Shown here piece after piece: positions 5,304 through 6,577 of a DNA stretch of 6,577 nt. Numbering within the stretch: the first letter of the stretch is position 1; every line of letters begins with the position of its first letter. The notes beneath the pieces were generated by a model. The model was not told the DNA's origin, ran no database searches, and saw only the letters and a program-made list of their open reading frames with translations. The position numbers were made by a program, and so were the translations under genes. The stretch is from NCBI GenBank assembly GCA_903897475.1, contig CAIUBS010000096.1:1-6577 (forward strand). The letters run 5' to 3'. The stretch comes from an uncultured Actinomycetes bacterium (GTDB lineage: Bacteria > Actinomycetota > Actinomycetes > Nanopelagicales > Nanopelagicaceae).

Positions 5304-6056
5304 ATGAGTAGAGAGTTTGAAGGATTAGTAGCGATAGTTACTGGTGCGGGATCAGGAATCGGTCTTGAGGTTGCCAAGCAATTAAGTGCATATGGTGCGA
5401 AGGTTTTTGGATTTGATGTTAATCAAGGCCAGATGTCACCTTACGCAACTTTTATTAAGTGTGATATTGCAGATGCTAATTCAGTAAATGATGCTTTTAT
5501 GGAGTTTAAAAAGTTATCCAATAATCTGGATATTTTAATTAACAATGCAGGCATTGGATCTTTAACCACGGTAGAAAAAGAAACTGATGAGATTTGGCTC
5601 AAAGTCTTGAATATAAATGTGGTTGGCACTGCGAGAGTTTCCCGAATGGCAATTCCTTTGTTACGTAAAAGTAAGAATGCTTCGATTGTTAATACTGCAT
5701 CAGTTGCGGCAATTGATGGGATTCCTAATAGAGCTGCCTACAGCGCATCAAAAGGCGCAGTACTCTCATTAACTTTAGCTATGGCAACAGATCATTTGGT
5801 CGATGGTATTAGAGTCAATGCGGTAAATCCTGGAACAACAGATACTCCCTGGGTAAAAAGATTATTGGATCAATCTACGGATGCTAAAGCGGCAAAGAGT
5901 GCACTGGAGGCAAGACAGCCGATGGGTAGATTGGTTTCACCCGATGAAATTGCAAACGCAATAATTTTCTTAGCTAGTCCAAAACAAGCTGCAGTAACAG
6001 GTACTTCGTTAAATGTTGACGGAGGATTACACTCTTTAAGGATCCCTAAACAATGA
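5304..6056 (+). CDS. Short-chain dehydrogenase, 2-keto-3-deoxy-L-fuconate / L-rhamnonate dehydrogenase-like
   Basis: This 250-residue classical SDR has TGAGSGIG (13-20), Asp38 at the end of the second strand (FGFDVN, typical of NAD+ preference), CDIAD (53-57), NNAG (80-83), Asn104, Ser133, Tyr146 and Lys150, and the usual VDGG near the end (238-241). The segment RVNAVNPGTTDTPWVKRLLD (170-189) followed by LEARQPMGRLVSPDEIA is characteristic of the SDR group that includes 2-keto-3-deoxy-L-fuconate and L-rhamnonate 4-dehydrogenases and mammalian DHRS6. In that role it oxidises the C4 hydroxyl of the keto-deoxy acid to a 2,4-diketo acid in the cytoplasm. Divergent placement next to the L-fucose-dehydrogenase-like gene supports the assignment. 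It is the first gene of a rightward operon and its stop overlaps the next start (ATGA). Other sugar-acid substrates remain possible. Confidence 0.88.
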   Translation: MSREFEGLVAIVTGAGSGIGLEVAKQLSAYGAKVFGFDVNQGQMSPYATFIKCDIADANSVNDAFMEFKKLSNNLDILINNAGIGSLTTVEKETDEIWLKVLNINVVGTARVSRMAIPLLRKSKNASIVNTASVAAIDGIPNRAAYSASKGAVLSLTLAMATDHLVDGIRVNAVNPGTTDTPWVKRLLDQSTDAKAAKSALEARQPMGRLVSPDEIANAIIFLASPKQAAVTGTSLNVDGGLHSLRIPKQ

Positions 6057-6298
6057 ACATGCTAAATAATTATAGATTCGGCTCATACGCACTTCTTGCT
6101 ATGGGGTTAATTAATCTGAGGTATCAAACTGGCTCAGAAGGAAATCTTTCTACAAGCTCAGTATTAATTACTATTGGTGGTGTTGTTTTTATTCTAACCT
6201 TCATTCCAAAAGTATCGTCCATACTCTTAAAAGGACCGATTAAGAAGTTATCCTTGGTATTGCTTGTAGCACTAATTATTTATGGCATTTTAATTTAG
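6053..6298 (+). CDS. Small three-segment membrane protein of unknown function
   Basis: I do not recognise this 81-residue protein. It is hydrophobic, with probable membrane segments at about residues 8-22, 36-54 and 65-81, the last running to the C-terminus. A short polar loop, QTGSEGNLSTSS (25-36), separates the first two, and a basic stretch KGPIKK (60-65) precedes the third, suggesting that this loop is cytoplasmic. The ATG overlaps the SDR stop in the ATGA arrangement typical of coupled translation; an in-frame ATG at 6059 is an alternative start. Coding is supported by this overlap and by a 4-base gap to the next gene. It is too small for a transporter on its own. Nothing ties it to sugar metabolism beyond co-transcription. 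Confidence 0.7.
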   Translation: MNMLNNYRFGSYALLAMGLINLRYQTGSEGNLSTSSVLITIGGVVFILTFIPKVSSILLKGPIKKLSLVLLVALIIYGILI

Positions 6299-6302
6299 AA
6301 TT

Positions 6303-6563
6303 ATGGAGCTTTCTCAAATAAAGCTTCAATGGAATGAAGTACTTGATTTACTCCTTGAGAAGGATCGAATTGCGTGGCTGGCGTTTTTTGATGCTCGCCT
6401 AGTTTCTTTTGAAAACAACCAATTAACCTTAGATTTTGCTGATAGTCAGAAGTTTGCCAACCCTCATGATTTTAAGAAAAGTCGTAATCCATCCCACACT
6501 CAACTACTAATTGATGCAATTAAAACCGTTTTTGGTATCTCACCCACAATAATAGAGCGGTGA
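6303..6563 (+). CDS. Small hypothetical protein, possibly DnaX (tau) C-terminal-domain-like
   Basis: This complete 86-residue soluble protein starts 4 bases after the membrane protein stop and has no obvious Shine-Dalgarno. The pattern is a Trp near the start of a helix (QWNEVLDLLLEKDRIAWLAFFDA, 9-31), a strand pair around LVSFENNQLTLDF (33-45), then a helix ending in LLIDAIKTVFGISPTII (68-84). By eye this resembles the C-terminal domain of the tau/gamma subunit of DNA polymerase III in actinobacteria, where a W..vL..v....r..A.L..A....v....L.L.F.....F pattern precedes an al..vfG ending. No ATPase part is present, so it would be a stand-alone domain. The similarity is a pattern impression, not a search result; hypothetical protein is the safe label. 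Confidence 0.65.
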   Translation: MELSQIKLQWNEVLDLLLEKDRIAWLAFFDARLVSFENNQLTLDFADSQKFANPHDFKKSRNPSHTQLLIDAIKTVFGISPTIIER

Positions 6564-6577
6564 AAAGAGCTCCAATA

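Noticed and set aside
1..6577. CRISPR arrays, tRNA/rRNA genes, transposases, attachment sites
   Set aside because: No regularly spaced repeats, no cloverleaf or rRNA-like segment, and no transposase or integrase motif seen on either strand. Almost all bases are coding.

Overview
This AT-rich, very tightly packed bacterial window carries a carbohydrate (sugar / sugar-acid) catabolic gene cluster. It holds nine protein genes, the first cut off by the left edge. Neighbouring genes overlap by 1-4 bases or sit 0-4 bases apart, and the only real intergenic space is the roughly 70-base divergent promoter region around 5231-5303. TGA and TAA both act as ordinary stops, so the genetic code looks standard. 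Low GC, minimal spacers, an apparently leaderless start and weak Shine-Dalgarno signals suggest a streamlined genome. A low-GC freshwater actinobacterium of the acI / Nanopelagicales type is my best guess, but this is inference only; no rRNA or other phylogenetic marker is present.

Layout. (i) Positions 2-2482, + strand: a partial zinc-type medium-chain dehydrogenase, a classical short-chain dehydrogenase (SDR) and a TIM-barrel sugar isomerase/epimerase, apparently one operon. (ii) Positions 2463-5230, - strand: an aldo/keto reductase closely resembling L-fucose (D-threo-aldose 1-) dehydrogenases, then a fumarylacetoacetate-hydrolase-fold protein of the 2-keto-3-deoxy-sugar-acid dehydratase type, then a D-2-hydroxyacid dehydrogenase. 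These run tail-to-tail into operon (i), and the two 3' ends overlap by 20 bases. (iii) Positions 5304-6563, + strand: a second SDR resembling 2-keto-3-deoxy-L-fuconate / L-rhamnonate dehydrogenases, a three-segment small membrane protein, and a small protein that may resemble the C-terminal domain of DnaX (DNA polymerase III tau).

How the genes fit together. The divergent pair of aldo/keto reductase and SDR matches steps 1 and 4 of the non-phosphorylative L-fucose route: sugar to lactone, then 2-keto-3-deoxy-fuconate to its 2,4-diketo form. The FAH-fold protein is placed to act on the resulting keto-deoxy acid, either as the expected diketo-acid hydrolase or, judging from its motifs, as a dehydratase. 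The lactonase, sugar-acid dehydratase, transporter and regulator are not in the window. The left operon looks like a second oxidoreductase/isomerase module for a related sugar or sugar acid. Its substrate cannot be read from the sequence.

Most notable observations: a perfect 24-base palindrome inside the partial dehydrogenase gene, loss of all structural-zinc cysteines in that same protein, the set of TTGAG half-sites in the divergent promoter region, the apparent leaderless start of the aldo/keto reductase, and the class mismatch of the FAH-fold enzyme relative to the expected fucose pathway.
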